64,000 nt of DNA from Rhodopirellula baltica SH 1 (lineage in GTDB: Bacteria > Planctomycetota > Planctomycetia > Pirellulales > Pirellulaceae): assembly GCF_000196115.1 (NCBI RefSeq), contig NC_005027.1:2108001-2172000 (forward strand), in the 5' to 3' direction. The notes below the pieces were generated by a model that saw only the letters and a program-made list of their open reading frames with translations, had not been told where the DNA came from and searched no databases. Below, in pieces: positions 25,434 to 33,906 of the stretch. The translations under genes and the position numbers were made by a program. Position 1 is the stretch's first letter. Each line of letters begins with the position of its first letter.

Positions 25434-26521
25434 AGAAAGCTACCAGTCGAAGGAAAAAGCTTCTGCAAACGGCCCATGTCGTTTTCGGACGCCAAAGCGG
25501 AACGTCGAACATCGTCAATTTCGATGCTGCGACACTCTGATCGGGAAAGGCCGTTTTGATGTATCAACAGGTTAATCTGTTCGGCGAGCGAGTGGCCAAT
25601 TTGTCCCCAAGCTCGGAGACGCAAAATGGCCGAAACGGGATCACGAGCGTGAACGACCGCAAAAACACGCTGTCCCTGCAGCACCGAATGCAAACAAACT
25701 TCTGCGGATGTGGGACTGTTTAGGTCCGGAATGATGACCACCGAGGGGTCCGATTCCACCGATTCACGTTGCAACGGATTCCAACGACTGGCGGGACGGC
25801 CATGCGTTTGACTGGACCAAACGCCCCACAATCGAGCCAATGGACTTTTGTCCAAACCCTTTCGCCCGCAATAAATCGTCAATCCGCTGTCGGCCACCAA
25901 CTGTTTCTGCCATGCCGATCGCTCGGCGGATCTCAGATCATAGGCGGTCAGGTTCATCGGCGATGCGACCACGGTCTTTTCCACGGGGGGAGGCTGCGGG
26001 ATCGATTGACGTTTGACATTCTTCGTTTCAACGGTGGAAACTGCCGAGGCCGTCGCTGTTGCCTCAGCGTTTTTCGGTGTCGGTTTCAGATCGCCAAACA
26101 ATTCATGGCAGGCTCGCCGCACGACGGTCGCTCGAGCAAACAGCGGTCGCATTTGCAGTCCGCTGAGTCGTCTGACTTCGTCGGCCAGTAGCAACGCAGA
26201 CGGGGACGCGATCGCAACTTCCAGACTGTGATCCTGCACCGCCAACGGAACCACTTCGTGCTTTTCGCAAAAGTCCGCCGGCAGACATTGCTGGAGACGA
26301 CGATCGACCGGTATCGCCAAACCGCTAGGTGGTTCAAACAAAGGCAACAAGTAATGCGAGGCGTAGACCGAGGCCAGCTTGGATTCGTCGGTCAAACCGC
26401 ATTGGTCAGCCAACTGTTCCTCGAGTGGTTCTTCCTCGTGGCTGGTGTCCTCCAGTTGCCCCCACATTTCGTCCAACCAACCAACCGACGGTTGATTGAA
26501 ATCGACTGAAGTTAGATTCAT
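25421..26521 (-). CDS. GspE/PilB-like protein without a working ATPase site
   Basis: A 366-residue protein. Residues about 35-150 resemble the N-terminal (MshEN/GspE) domain of type II secretion and type IV pilus ATPases: LPADFCEKHEVVPLAV, SLEVAIASPSALLLADEVRR. Residues about 205-350 follow the plan of the ATPase domain: VVIIPDLNSPTSAEVCLHSV and VHARDPVSAILRLRAWG stand where GspE has its Walker B/Asp box and His box. The Walker A position reads YCGRKGLDKSPL in place of GPTGSGKST, so nucleotide binding is probably lost. It forms an operon with the next gene. A pseudo-ATPase regulator of a secretion or pilus machine is the best guess. Confidence 0.65.
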   Translation of the reverse strand: MNLTSVDFNQPSVGWLDEMWGQLEDTSHEEEPLEEQLADQCGLTDESKLASVYASHYLLPLFEPPSGLAIPVDRRLQQCLPADFCEKHEVVPLAVQDHSLEVAIASPSALLLADEVRRLSGLQMRPLFARATVVRRACHELFGDLKPTPKNAEATATASAVSTVETKNVKRQSIPQPPPVEKTVVASPMNLTAYDLRSAERSAWQKQLVADSGLTIYCGRKGLDKSPLARLWGVWSSQTHGRPASRWNPLQRESVESDPSVVIIPDLNSPTSAEVCLHSVLQGQRVFAVVHARDPVSAILRLRAWGQIGHSLAEQINLLIHQNGLSRSECRSIEIDDVRRSALASENDMGRLQKLFPSTGSFLCGP

Positions 26522-26715
26522 GGTGCCATTTCTTAGATGCTGAATAAGTGCCTTATCGAAACAGATAGGTCGATTCGCTCCAGCGGGCTTGACGAATCAC
26601 GGGGTTCGCCAGAGAACCACGCGGTCAGGCTTCGCTGCTGAACGGATTGTTCGGATTCTGCGATCTATTCCGACACGCATTCGTCCCCGACTCGTCCTCG
26701 ATTGACCCGCCCGAC

Positions 26716-27369
26716 ATGCTGACACCGATCGAATTGCCATCCGGTTTGGACTCAACCGAAATCCCGACCGAAATTCACGCGATGGTGCACGGCGTGAAGC
26801 AACGGATCGAAGCATTCCAAGACCGTTGGGACCGGCCACAGATCGAATTGTTCGTGGCGGCGGATTACTTGTACGTTTATCAGACAATGCGGTGGGTGGC
26901 CGAATCCCAAATGCTGAACAATTCGCGGTTTGTCGAATGGGGATGCGGTTTCGCGGCAATCACGTGGCTGGCCGCCGCGGTGGGATGGGATGCGATCGGC
27001 ATTGAGTCCGAACCGGAATTGATCCGTCAGGGCGAGGCGACATTGAGCGACTGGCAAGAGACCCTCGCGGCCATCCCGAAGTCCGGACCCACCCCCGAGT
27101 TGGTGAGAGGCAACTTTCTGCCGGAAGGATCCGAAACTCTGGCGGAAGACCCAACGCTTCCCAGCCTGGGCCACTCCATCGAATCAGCTTACTCGTCCAT
27201 CGGTTTGGACGTGGAGGACTTTGGGATCATCTACAGCTACCCTTGGCCAGGCGAAGACGATTTCCACGAGTACGTCTTCCATCGCAACGCGGCCTATGGT
27301 GCGGTCATGGTGCTTTTCAAAGGCCCCAATGAAATGCGAGTCTGGCGAAAAACCCGCGGCCGAAGCTGA
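26716..27369 (+). CDS. SAM-dependent methyltransferase-like protein
   Basis: A 217-residue protein starting at ATG 26716 (the frame is open to 26647). The motif I position reads FVEWGCGFAAITWLAA followed by AIGIESEPELI (acidic end of strand 2), typical of class I methyltransferases. Motif IV is IYSYPWPGEDDFHEY, an unusual form. The substrate is unknown and the gene stands alone. A histone-methyltransferase-like or protein methyltransferase role cannot be distinguished from the sequence. Confidence 0.7.
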   Translation: MLTPIELPSGLDSTEIPTEIHAMVHGVKQRIEAFQDRWDRPQIELFVAADYLYVYQTMRWVAESQMLNNSRFVEWGCGFAAITWLAAAVGWDAIGIESEPELIRQGEATLSDWQETLAAIPKSGPTPELVRGNFLPEGSETLAEDPTLPSLGHSIESAYSSIGLDVEDFGIIYSYPWPGEDDFHEYVFHRNAAYGAVMVLFKGPNEMRVWRKTRGRS

Positions 27370-27427
27370 ACCGGGTTGTCGGGCTCCGTTCGTCGCGGTT
27401 ATCAACACAAGACCAAGTCCTTCCAGC

Positions 27428-27615
27428 AAACGCCACCAGTCGTACGATGGTCTTCCAAGACCGTCGCAGTTCCCGCCAATGTGTACGATGGCCTTCCAAG
27501 GCCGTCGCCACTCGCGAGATTTGTACGATGGCCTCCCGAGGCCGTCGCCGATTGAATCGACGCCCTCCGAATACATCGAAGTTGAATCGACGGCCTTGGA
27601 AGGCCATCGTACGAA
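27428..27615. repeat. Second cluster of the palindromic repeats
   Basis: Four or five units of the same family as 19417-19736: GGTCTTCCAAGACC, GGCCTTCCAAGGCC, GGCCTCCCGAGGCC, and an inverted GGCCTTGGAAGGCC. The stem stays paired in each although the bases differ. The cluster ends 23 bases before mqnA. Confidence 0.8.
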
Positions 27616-27637
27616 CTCCTCCAACCCTGAAACGATC

Positions 27638-28441
27638 ATGCTCCGCCTCGGTGCAGTTTCCTACCTGAACACGAAGCCGTTGATTGAAACGCTACCCAGG
27701 CGTTTGGGCCGATCGGGCGAGCTGCGTTTGGATCTGCCATCGCGTCTGGCTCGCGACTTGGCGGCTGGTGAATTGGACATCGCACTGATCCCCAGCGTCG
27801 AATATTTTCGCGGCGGCGACGAATATGAAATCATTTCTGACGCCGCAATCGCGTGTCGCGGACCGGTGTGGAGCGTGCGGGTTCTCAGCCGCGTTCCCAT
27901 GAACGAAGTCCGCACTCTGGCTCTGGACGAGGGCAGCCGAACCAGTGCCGCGATGTCGCAAGTCTTGCTGGCGGAGATGCACGGGCTGCGTCCTAAAACG
28001 GTGCCCTTCCCGATTGGTTCCTCGCCGGACGAAATCGACGCCGACGCGTTGTTGATGATTGGTGATCGAGCCATGCATCCGGCTCCGGGCAAATACCAGG
28101 AAATCTGGGACCTCGGCGATCGATGGTGCCGGTGGACCGAATTGCCGTTCGTGTTTGCCATGTGGGTGGCGCGGCGATCCGCCGTCGCTGATCCGCAGAT
28201 CCGCCAGCAAATCGAAGACGCATTGAATGTGTCTCGCGACGAAGGATTGCAGCAATTCGAGATGATCGCCAAGCGTGAAGCTGCCGGTCATGGGCTGACG
28301 ATCGAAGACTTGCACCGCTACTTCGCAGAAAATCTTCACTTCCAACTCGGCAACGGCGAACGATCGGGGCTGGCAGCCTTTCGCGAAAAAGCCGAACATC
28401 TGGGGCTGGTCCCCGCTTCCCACTCACCTTTGCAAGATTGA
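27638..28441 (+). CDS. mqnA: Chorismate dehydratase (futalosine pathway)
   Basis: A 267-residue MqnA that turns chorismate into 3-enolpyruvyl-benzoate, the first step of the futalosine route to menaquinone. The start is ATG 27638 because the family begins LRLGAVSYLNTKPLI; the same frame is open much further upstream but only across the repeat cluster. Also typical are ALIPSVEYFRGGDEY, ALDEGSRTSAAMSQVLL and LPFVFAMWVARR. The stop overlaps the start of mqnC by one base (TGATG), so the genes are coupled. Confidence 0.93.
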   Translation: MLRLGAVSYLNTKPLIETLPRRLGRSGELRLDLPSRLARDLAAGELDIALIPSVEYFRGGDEYEIISDAAIACRGPVWSVRVLSRVPMNEVRTLALDEGSRTSAAMSQVLLAEMHGLRPKTVPFPIGSSPDEIDADALLMIGDRAMHPAPGKYQEIWDLGDRWCRWTELPFVFAMWVARRSAVADPQIRQQIEDALNVSRDEGLQQFEMIAKREAAGHGLTIEDLHRYFAENLHFQLGNGERSGLAAFREKAEHLGLVPASHSPLQD

Positions 28442-29598
28442 TGAACGCACTCGCCAACTCATCTGCCGTCCACGACATTCTCGCCAAAGCCGTTGCGGGA
28501 GATCGACTGACGTCCGCCGAAGGTCTGACGTTGCTGGAAAGCCACGACCTAGCAGCGATCGGTGCCGCAGCTGAAAAAGTCTCGCGGGCCAAGCACTCCG
28601 AGCCCTATCGAACATACAACATCGACCGGAACATCAACTACACCAACGTCTGCACCGCGGTGTGTGACTTCTGCGCCTTCTATCGCGGTCCCAAGAGCGA
28701 GGAAGGCTACGTGCTTCCCCGCGAAGTGCTGCTGCAAAAGATCCAAGAAACTGTCGACCTGGGCGGGAACCAAATCTTGCTGCAAGGTGGTCTGCATCCA
28801 AAGTACAAACTCGATTGGTACGAGGAGATGTTGCGTGACATCAAGTCTCGCTTTCCCGAGGTGAACGTTCACGGTTTTTCACCACCGGAACTGCATCACT
28901 TCACCAAGGTCAACAACCTTCCGCTTCGCGACGTTCTTTCGCGTTTGAAGGACGCCGGACTGGGGAGCGTCCCCGGCGGCGGTGCTGAGATCTTGACCGA
29001 TCGCGTGCGAAACGAAATCACTCGCGGCAAAGTCATGACAGATGACTGGTTGAACGTCATGCGGGTCTGGCACGAGCTGGGTGGCATCAGTTCCAGCACG
29101 ATGATGTTCGGCCATGTCGAAACGCTCGCCGAACGAATCGAGCACCTAGAACGCTTGCGAAGTTTGCAAGACGAAACGGGCGGCTTCACTGCTTTCATCT
29201 GTTGGACGTTCCAACCCGACAACACCGAGATGTCCGATGTGCGGCCGACCGGATCGTTTGAATACTTGAAAATGTTGGCCGTCTCACGATTGTTCTTGGA
29301 CAACATTCCCAACCTTCAAAGTAGTTGGGTCACGCAAGGTTTGAAGATTGGGCAAATGGCGTTGATGTTTGGCGCGAACGACATGGGAAGTCTCATGATC
29401 GAAGAAAACGTCGTTGCCGAAGCCGGAACGGTGCACTATCTGTCACTACAGCAAATTCGGGAAGCGATCGAGGAACTTGGCTTCGTCCCCCGCCAGCGTG
29501 ATGTGCACTACAACCTCGTGGACGAAAACTTGGAAGCAAAAGCCATTCAGGCAAATGGGGAACAATCGGCAAGAGAGTTGGTCCAATTGGCGGTTTGA
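28441..29598 (+). CDS. mqnC: Cyclic dehypoxanthine futalosine synthase
   Basis: A 385-residue radical SAM enzyme that cyclises dehypoxanthine futalosine on the way to menaquinone. The cluster motif is CTAVCDFC (CxxxCxxC) after NIDRNINYTNV. Family marks include QILLQGGLHPKYKLDWYEEM, VPGGGAEILTDRVRN and GTVHYLSLQQIREAIEELGF, which favour MqnC over MqnE. ATG 28441 overlaps the mqnA stop. Other mqn genes are outside the window. Confidence 0.93.
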   Translation: MNALANSSAVHDILAKAVAGDRLTSAEGLTLLESHDLAAIGAAAEKVSRAKHSEPYRTYNIDRNINYTNVCTAVCDFCAFYRGPKSEEGYVLPREVLLQKIQETVDLGGNQILLQGGLHPKYKLDWYEEMLRDIKSRFPEVNVHGFSPPELHHFTKVNNLPLRDVLSRLKDAGLGSVPGGGAEILTDRVRNEITRGKVMTDDWLNVMRVWHELGGISSSTMMFGHVETLAERIEHLERLRSLQDETGGFTAFICWTFQPDNTEMSDVRPTGSFEYLKMLAVSRLFLDNIPNLQSSWVTQGLKIGQMALMFGANDMGSLMIEENVVAEAGTVHYLSLQQIREAIEELGFVPRQRDVHYNLVDENLEAKAIQANGEQSARELVQLAV

Positions 29599-29707
29599 CC
29601 GAAGTCCGGTAGTCTTCTTAAAAGTGGTGCGGAAGTTGCCCTGTGTTCAACACGAGGCCAAAAACTTCCGATTCAACCGACCGACTATCGCCAACTAGAT
29701 CTCACGC

Positions 29708-31225
29708 ATGCGTTTCCCGCGATCCTCCGGCATTCTTTGTCACATCACCAGTTTGCCTTCGGAGTTGGGCATCGGTGATCTAGGTTCAGCGGCGTACGAG
29801 ATGGTCGACTTCCTCCATGCGGCCGGCCAATCGATTTGGCAAATTCTACCGCTCAGTCCTCCCGCCTATGGCAACTCACCCTACAGCGCCTACTCGGCGT
29901 TTGGGGGCAACGCGTTGTTAATCAGCTTGGAGGCTCTTGTCGACGAAGGTTTGCTCGAAACATCCGACCTCGACGGATTCACGCAGACCGACCCGGCACG
30001 CGTTGACTTCGGTACGGTCAGCGAATTCAAACACGCCAGACTCAAACTCGCCTACGAACGTTACCTAACCAAGCCACCACGTGAACTGAAGATCGCCTTC
30101 GAGTTGTTCCTGGATGCGAACGATTGGTGGCTCGATGAGTTTTCCTTGTTTGAAGTTTTCTTGAACAAGTTCGAACAATCGAACTGGTCGAAGTGGCCCG
30201 ATCCGATCCGTCGTCGCGAACCCGATGCACTTGGACAAGCTCGCCAAGAGATGTCACGCGAGATCGACTATTCTCGCTTCCAACAATTCTTGTTCGACCG
30301 CCAGTGGAATCGACTGAAGGCGTATGCCAATGAGCGGCAAGTCCAACTGTGTGGCGACATGCCGATCTTCGTCGCTTACGAAAGTGCAGATGTCTGGGGC
30401 AACCAAGACATGTTTGCATTGAATGACGATGGCACGCCCAAGTTGGTCGCCGGCGTGCCACCAGACTACTTCAGCGAAACCGGTCAACTTTGGGGCAACC
30501 CTCAATACGATTGGGATGCACTTGAGAAGGCTGACTACGCTTGGTGGACCGCGCGTTTCCGTCGTTCGTTGGAACAGTTTGATCTGCTGCGAGTTGATCA
30601 CTTCCGCGGCTTCGAAGCTTATTGGGAAGTTCCCTACGGCGCCGAAACTGCGATCGGCGGTCAGTGGCGAACTGGTCCCGGCGCTAAACCGTTCCGTGCC
30701 GCCGAAAAAGAACTCGGCGAACTCCCTTTCATCGCCGAAGACCTAGGGATGATCACCGATGCGGTGCACGAACTGCGTGAAGAGCTCGGGTTCCCCGGGA
30801 TGCGTGTACTCCAGTTCGGATTCGCGACGATGGAAGACGATTTCCATCGCCCGTCGACCTACCCCGAATCCTGTGTCGCCTACACAGGCACCCACGACAA
30901 CGACACGGTGATGGGTTGGTACCATCTGCGAACGCCACCCGAGGAAGGCGACGATCCTCTCGATGAAGTCGTGACCAGCGAACATGAAGTGCATTGGCAA
31001 TTGATCGATGCCGTCATGTCATCAGCCGCTGAAATCGCAATTGTCCCCATTCAAGATGTGCTGGGGCTGGGTAACGAGGCTCGAATGAATTTGCCTGGGA
31101 TCGCCGACGGCAATTGGGCGTGGCGATTGTCACCTCAAGCGTTGACGCAAGAACACGCCGACCGTCTCGCGTTGTTGTGTCAACAACGAGGCCGTCTCAC
31201 GCACGAAGTCCCCAGCGTCGGCTGA
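29708..31225 (+). CDS. malQ: 4-alpha-glucanotransferase (amylomaltase)
   Basis: A 505-residue GH77 enzyme of usual length that transfers alpha-1,4-glucan chains in glycogen and maltodextrin metabolism. It begins RSSGILCHITSLPSELGIGD, then SIWQILPLSPPAYGNSPY. The catalytic nucleophile is Asp in LLRVDHFRGFEAYW, the acid is Glu in FIAEDLG, and the third Asp is in YTGTHDNDTVMGW. ATG 29708 lies 110 bases after mqnC with no obvious functional link. Confidence 0.95.
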   Translation: MRFPRSSGILCHITSLPSELGIGDLGSAAYEMVDFLHAAGQSIWQILPLSPPAYGNSPYSAYSAFGGNALLISLEALVDEGLLETSDLDGFTQTDPARVDFGTVSEFKHARLKLAYERYLTKPPRELKIAFELFLDANDWWLDEFSLFEVFLNKFEQSNWSKWPDPIRRREPDALGQARQEMSREIDYSRFQQFLFDRQWNRLKAYANERQVQLCGDMPIFVAYESADVWGNQDMFALNDDGTPKLVAGVPPDYFSETGQLWGNPQYDWDALEKADYAWWTARFRRSLEQFDLLRVDHFRGFEAYWEVPYGAETAIGGQWRTGPGAKPFRAAEKELGELPFIAEDLGMITDAVHELREELGFPGMRVLQFGFATMEDDFHRPSTYPESCVAYTGTHDNDTVMGWYHLRTPPEEGDDPLDEVVTSEHEVHWQLIDAVMSSAAEIAIVPIQDVLGLGNEARMNLPGIADGNWAWRLSPQALTQEHADRLALLCQQRGRLTHEVPSVG

Positions 31226-31250
31226 ACTACACCGACTCCACAACCTGAAT

Positions 31251-31430
31251 CACGGTGGTCCTCCACCGTGAACGCGTGAATCGAGTCGGAAGAATCGCCA
31301 ACCAGCGTCTTATTTCCGCCCAAGTTTCCCACCATTCGCGTCAGGTTGCATGGCGACTCGGCCAAGGACGCGAACAGTTGAGAAAACGGGTCTTCTTGCG
31401 TGCCCGTCTCGGTGGAAGACCACCGATCGA
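31251..31430. repeat. Hairpins in the malQ-sigma gap
   Basis: CACGGTGG/CCACCGTG around TCCT (31251-31270) and TCGGTGG/CCACCGA around AAGA (31410-31428) form two near-perfect hairpins with a shared GGTGG/CCACC core. Neither has a T run, so they look like repeat elements and not terminators. No other element is seen up to 31631. Confidence 0.5.
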
Positions 31431-31631
31431 CAGGTTCTTGGACGCTCAAATCTTGTTTTCTGCGAATTTCTAATTTTTCGCGCGCCGTGTGGGCTTCTCG
31501 TCCCACTGTCTTTCTGAACAAGCGATGATCAGAAGTGGCGAATTTGCCTCCCGTGCGCCTTCGTCACATCGATTCGCATCGCCTCATGACGCTGCAGCCT
31601 CGATTTTCAGCCGGAAAGGAAAGGGACAATC

Positions 31632-33797
31632 ATGCCCAGCGAAAATTTCACCATGGACGCGCCGGATTCGATTCCTCCACCAAACGAACAGAACGCGACC
31701 GAAGTTCAAACACTCGCTCAACCGGCCAATGCAACGATTGCGGACCGTTGGGATGAACTCAATTCCACCGACGCTGATCTGTTGGACGCTTGGGTCACGG
31801 ACCACTGCATCGAAGCTCTCGACGCTTTGGTCCGACGTTATGCCCAAATGGTTCTCAGCGTTTGCATTCGGAGGTGCCACAATCGGTCGGACGCCGACGA
31901 TGCCATGCAAACCACGTTTTTGTATCTCGCTGAATCAGCGAAGAAGATCCGAAGTCCCGAACGGTTGGCCGGATGGCTGCACCGTGTCGCCCAACGCGCC
32001 AGCATCGCGACCATGATGTCACCCGAACACTCCCATCAGGATCTATCAGATGTTCCTTCCGAACCTGTTGATCCTTTGGAACGACTGACACTTCGACATC
32101 AAGCCATCGTGCTCGACGAAGAGTTGTCGGAACTCCCCGAAAAATACCGATCGGCGATTGTGCTGCACCTTCAACAAGGTGTCACGGTCAACGAAACCGC
32201 GAAGCGGATGGGCACCACCGAAGGCACCGTGCGAGGCTGGCTGGCCCGCGGCAAACAACGGCTTTCTCGACAACTTCGACTTCGCGGGGTTGCACCGATG
32301 GCGGCCTGGGCCGCTGCCCACGCCTGGAGTGCGTCCGAAGCGATGGGCGCCGAGGCAGCGTTGAAGCTCACCTCTCCAGTGAATCCTGGAGAAGCGACCA
32401 CCGATCCCAACTCATCCCCCGGCGCAGACTCTGGCAAATCCGATTGGACTTCCGCCGCGTCGCGTTCCAACTTCTCTTCTCTCGAATCTCATCTTTCACA
32501 AGGAATCGCCACCATGCCTGTCGTTACTATTCTCGGCTCCACCGCTGCGGTTGGATTCGCCTTGTTGGTTGCCTTTGCGGTCCCCGTGGGCGACGACGAA
32601 ACCGGACGCACCGCCAGCGTCCTTTCGTTTGCCACGCCGGGTGAAGAAGATCGCTCGGTCCTCGCGCAAATCGAGCCAGCAGACGCGTCGCCCACGCCCT
32701 TTCCAACACTTCCACCTCAATCAGCATCACCAGGCGTTGCCATGCAGCCGCCTCGTGCGTTGCCAACACCTCCCACTCCGCCGGTTCCACCCGCACCGCC
32801 TTCGAGCGGAGTGTCGGACCAGGTCACGCGATCCCTTGATCAGCCAACGACACTGGCATTTGAATCCAATGTCCGCTCTCTTCCGGAAACACTGCAACAG
32901 GCCATTGGCATTCCGGTTCTGCTCGACGAGCAAGCCATGACTCTGGGACAGATCGATGTCGACAGTCTGCACGTGCAGTTCTCATCAAAGGGCGAACAAC
33001 CTCTTCGCACGCTGTTGCGAAAAGCCCTCGAGCGTGAGGGTTTGAAAGCAACGGTCGATGATGACGGTCTCTTGATCACCGCTGACATGACTGTGTTGAC
33101 TCGCAGAGGCATTTCGACGGACCGATGGTTGGACATAACGCCGGAAGAAGAGAAGAAGTACGATGAAATCATGGACAAAAAGGTTTCCTACACATTCGTG
33201 GAGACACCGCTCAACGATGCGGTTCGCGTGATGTCAGAGGATCTCAACTTTCCAATCTTGATTGACGTATTTTCTTTGGAAGGAGAAGGCCTTTCCTCAG
33301 ATGTTCCTGTTGATCTGAGTATCAATTCCATTTCGTTCCGCTCCGCGTTACGACTGCTTCTTCGCGAGATGAATTTGACCTATCAGTTCAAGGAAGAAGT
33401 CCTTCAGATCACAACTCAAACTGCAGCTGAAGATAACCTTCGAAATCGCCTCTATTTCTTGGAAGGCACAGGATTGCCACGCGGAGGAAATCTCGGGACC
33501 ATCGAGATGATCGTTGCAAGTATTCAACCAGAAATCTGGGAGCAACTGGGTGGCGTGTCGACAATCAGCTCTGTGAATCATTCTCACGAAGGTCGTCCGG
33601 CCTTGCTGGTCAGCACGACGGATGACGTTCACAAAGAGATCGAAGAGTTGATGCAAGCTCTTCGCGAAACTCACTCTGGTTCAGACCCTCGTCTCTCGGA
33701 CGAAGAGATCCAACAACAGAAAAAAGCCCCCCCACCAGCCATCATGGGCGGAATGGGCGGTGGAGCAGGAGAGGGTGGTGGCGGCGGAATGTTCTGA
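31632..33797 (+). CDS. ECF sigma factor fused to a membrane-anchored STN-like region
   Basis: A 721-residue protein; a good ribosome site (AAAGGAAAGGG) precedes ATG 31632. Residues about 45-230 are an ECF sigma factor: region 2 IEALDALVRRYAQMVLSVCI and DADDAMQTTFLYLA, region 4 LPEKYRSAIVLHLQQGVTVNE and EGTVRGWLARGKQRL. A hydrophobic segment near 298-318 (VVTILGSTAAVGFALLVAFA) would anchor it in the membrane. A proline-rich linker (345-390) follows, then two repeats resembling STN/secretin N domains (about 395-480 and 510-600), and a Gly-rich tail. The sigma part would be cytoplasmic and the tail outside, so release by cleavage or a one-piece sensor is likely. No separate anti-sigma gene is seen. 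Confidence 0.85.
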   Translation: MPSENFTMDAPDSIPPPNEQNATEVQTLAQPANATIADRWDELNSTDADLLDAWVTDHCIEALDALVRRYAQMVLSVCIRRCHNRSDADDAMQTTFLYLAESAKKIRSPERLAGWLHRVAQRASIATMMSPEHSHQDLSDVPSEPVDPLERLTLRHQAIVLDEELSELPEKYRSAIVLHLQQGVTVNETAKRMGTTEGTVRGWLARGKQRLSRQLRLRGVAPMAAWAAAHAWSASEAMGAEAALKLTSPVNPGEATTDPNSSPGADSGKSDWTSAASRSNFSSLESHLSQGIATMPVVTILGSTAAVGFALLVAFAVPVGDDETGRTASVLSFATPGEEDRSVLAQIEPADASPTPFPTLPPQSASPGVAMQPPRALPTPPTPPVPPAPPSSGVSDQVTRSLDQPTTLAFESNVRSLPETLQQAIGIPVLLDEQAMTLGQIDVDSLHVQFSSKGEQPLRTLLRKALEREGLKATVDDDGLLITADMTVLTRRGISTDRWLDITPEEEKKYDEIMDKKVSYTFVETPLNDAVRVMSEDLNFPILIDVFSLEGEGLSSDVPVDLSINSISFRSALRLLLREMNLTYQFKEEVLQITTQTAAEDNLRNRLYFLEGTGLPRGGNLGTIEMIVASIQPEIWEQLGGVSTISSVNHSHEGRPALLVSTTDDVHKEIEELMQALRETHSGSDPRLSDEEIQQQKKAPPPAIMGGMGGGAGEGGGGGMF

Positions 33798-33906
33798 GCA
33801 AGCCCAGCACGCGATCGGTTGAGACAACAGTTCTACTTTCGCGTGTCTCTCGTAGGCCGGACCGACCAACGGGAGTTCCGGCATCAACGCACAACCACTC
33901 GACGAT

